Shown piece after piece: positions 5,160 through 6,054 of a stretch of DNA of 6,054 nt. Both the position numbers and the translations under genes were made by a program. Below the pieces are notes generated by a model that was given only the letters and a program-made list of their open reading frames with translations, ran no database searches and was not told the DNA's origin. Location of the stretch: the NCBI GenBank assembly GCA_015655565.1, contig JAATEU010000045.1:1-6054 (forward strand), given 5' to 3'. The DNA is from Clostridiales bacterium (lineage in GTDB: Bacteria > Bacillota > Clostridia > Lachnospirales > Lachnospiraceae). How positions within the stretch are numbered: the first letter of the stretch is position 1; every line of letters begins with the position of its first letter.

Positions 5160-6054
5160 ATGGATTTTTATCAGGTAAATATGGAAGCGATACAATCAAC
5201 CCGGCAATATCTGTTCCGTCAGCTGCAGGAGTGTGATTTAAGCAAATTAAAGAGTAATGAGATAAGAGTGGAATCGGTAGAAGCAAGGGATGGAAACCTT
5301 GCCATGGTTCTTGAGCGTGAATCTGATATTTATCGGTTAAACAGTGCATATAAGCCTGCAGCAGAGGCTGTAAAATGGGTTGAGCAGTTTCCGTTCCAGA
5401 ATATTAATATTGTTGCATGTATGTTTGGCCTGGGCAATGGTATTTTTGCAAGGGAAATGATGAACAAATTGGGAGAGAAAGATGTGCTGCTGATTTTTGA
5501 ACCTTCTCCTGATATTTTTATGCATACGCTGCAAAATTATGATATAACCGGTTTATTAAAAGAAGGCAGGGTCTCAATTAGTGTGGAGGGGATTAACCAG
5601 CAGGAATTTGTCATCTTAATAAATAAGTATGTTACGTGGATGAACCTGGAGTCCCGGATTAATTGCGTACATCCGCAGTATGAAAAGATATTTCAAAGCA
5701 GCTATCAAAGCTATAGCAAGAGGCTGAAGGATACAAAAATCAGGGCGCTTGTTAATAAGAACACCGAGGCCTTTTGGGGCGCCGCCATGAGTAAAAATGT
5801 CATTAAGAATTTAAAGTATCTGAAATACTGCAATATATTGGGGGATTTTTATGAGGATATACCAAAAGATATTCCGGTTATTATTGTATCGGCAGGACCT
5901 TCCCTGGATAAAAATATAGAGGAATTAAAAAATGCGAAGGGAAGGTCGGTAATACTGTCAACGGATACGGCCCTGAAATATCTGCTTGTACATAATATTA
6001 CTCCTGATTTTGTAGTAACTCTGGATGCTTCAAAAGCAATCAGGCATTTTGAAG
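5160..6054 (+). CDS. Maf-type motility-associated glycosyltransferase (DUF115), 3' end outside window
   Basis: The open frame runs 298 codons to the window edge without a stop, so only the N-terminal part is present; full-length relatives are usually about 500-650 residues or more. It is recognisable as a motility-associated factor of the MAF_flag10/DUF115 type. Visible are an N-terminal domain with a glycine loop FGLGNG (89-94) and FEPSPD (113-118). The start of the DUF115 core follows: PVIIVSAGPSLDKNI (239-253), then STDTALKYLLVHNITPDFVVTLDA (about 267-290). Maf proteins transfer nonulosonic or other sugars to Ser/Thr of flagellin in the cytoplasm. The sugar cannot be told from this fragment. 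GGAGG (5150-5154) precedes the ATG at 5160. Location downstream of hag supports flagellin as substrate. An alternative is a DUF115 enzyme of another pathway, less likely in this context. Confidence 0.88.
   Translation, partial: MDFYQVNMEAIQSTRQYLFRQLQECDLSKLKSNEIRVESVEARDGNLAMVLERESDIYRLNSAYKPAAEAVKWVEQFPFQNINIVACMFGLGNGIFAREMMNKLGEKDVLLIFEPSPDIFMHTLQNYDITGLLKEGRVSISVEGINQQEFVILINKYVTWMNLESRINCVHPQYEKIFQSSYQSYSKRLKDTKIRALVNKNTEAFWGAAMSKNVIKNLKYLKYCNILGDFYEDIPKDIPVIIVSAGPSLDKNIEELKNAKGRSVILSTDTALKYLLVHNITPDFVVTLDASKAIRHFE

Noticed and set aside
5128..5534. Two - strand frames over the start of the maf-type gene
   Set aside because: They are antisense to a well-supported coding frame, have no supporting ribosome binding site and resemble no family I know.

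Overview
The window is a late flagellar gene cluster from a motile, low-GC Gram-positive bacterium. The flagellin sequence (start MVVQHNM, then [24 protein letters not shown]), the fliW-csrA pairing, the FliW sequence and the strong purine-rich ribosome binding sites all point to Clostridia, most likely Lachnospiraceae. This assignment rests on recognised sequence style, not on a database search. All genes lie on the + strand.

Layout. Positions 1-37 look like the N-terminal codons of fliW, interrupted by two in-frame stops. Then come fliW (38-460), csrA (462-683), flaG (769-1131), fliD (1145-2656), fliS (2694-3071) and a FliT/FlgN-like chaperone gene (3095-3577). These six have short gaps and no internal terminator, so they are probably one transcript begun upstream of the window. 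A 174-bp gap holds a textbook sigma-28 (SigD/FliA) promoter and a structured leader in front of the flagellin gene hag (3752-4570), which ends in a strong intrinsic terminator. A small gene of unknown function (4662-4973) follows. After it comes a 186-bp gap with a long imperfect inverted repeat and an overlapping sigma-A-type promoter, then the 5' part of a Maf-type flagellin glycosyltransferase gene (5160 to the window edge).

How the genes work together. FliD caps the filament, FliS and probably the FliT/FlgN-like protein chaperone export substrates, and Hag is the filament subunit. FlaG influences filament length in other species, and Maf proteins glycosylate flagellin. FliW and CsrA form the known partner-switch for flagellin homeostasis: free flagellin binds FliW, FliW otherwise sequesters CsrA, and free CsrA blocks hag translation. 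The RNA side of this switch is visible. The hag leader has a 5-bp hairpin showing GGA in a hexaloop, plus a second GGA site on the Shine-Dalgarno. A near-identical 5-bp/hexaloop GGA hairpin encloses the flaG Shine-Dalgarno, suggesting that CsrA also controls flaG and perhaps the filament-cap genes.

No mobile element, CRISPR array, tRNA or rRNA was seen. The core is a conventional flagellar locus. The points most worth a second look are the broken FliW N-terminus, the flaG CsrA-like hairpin, the hag leader architecture and the inverted repeat before maf.
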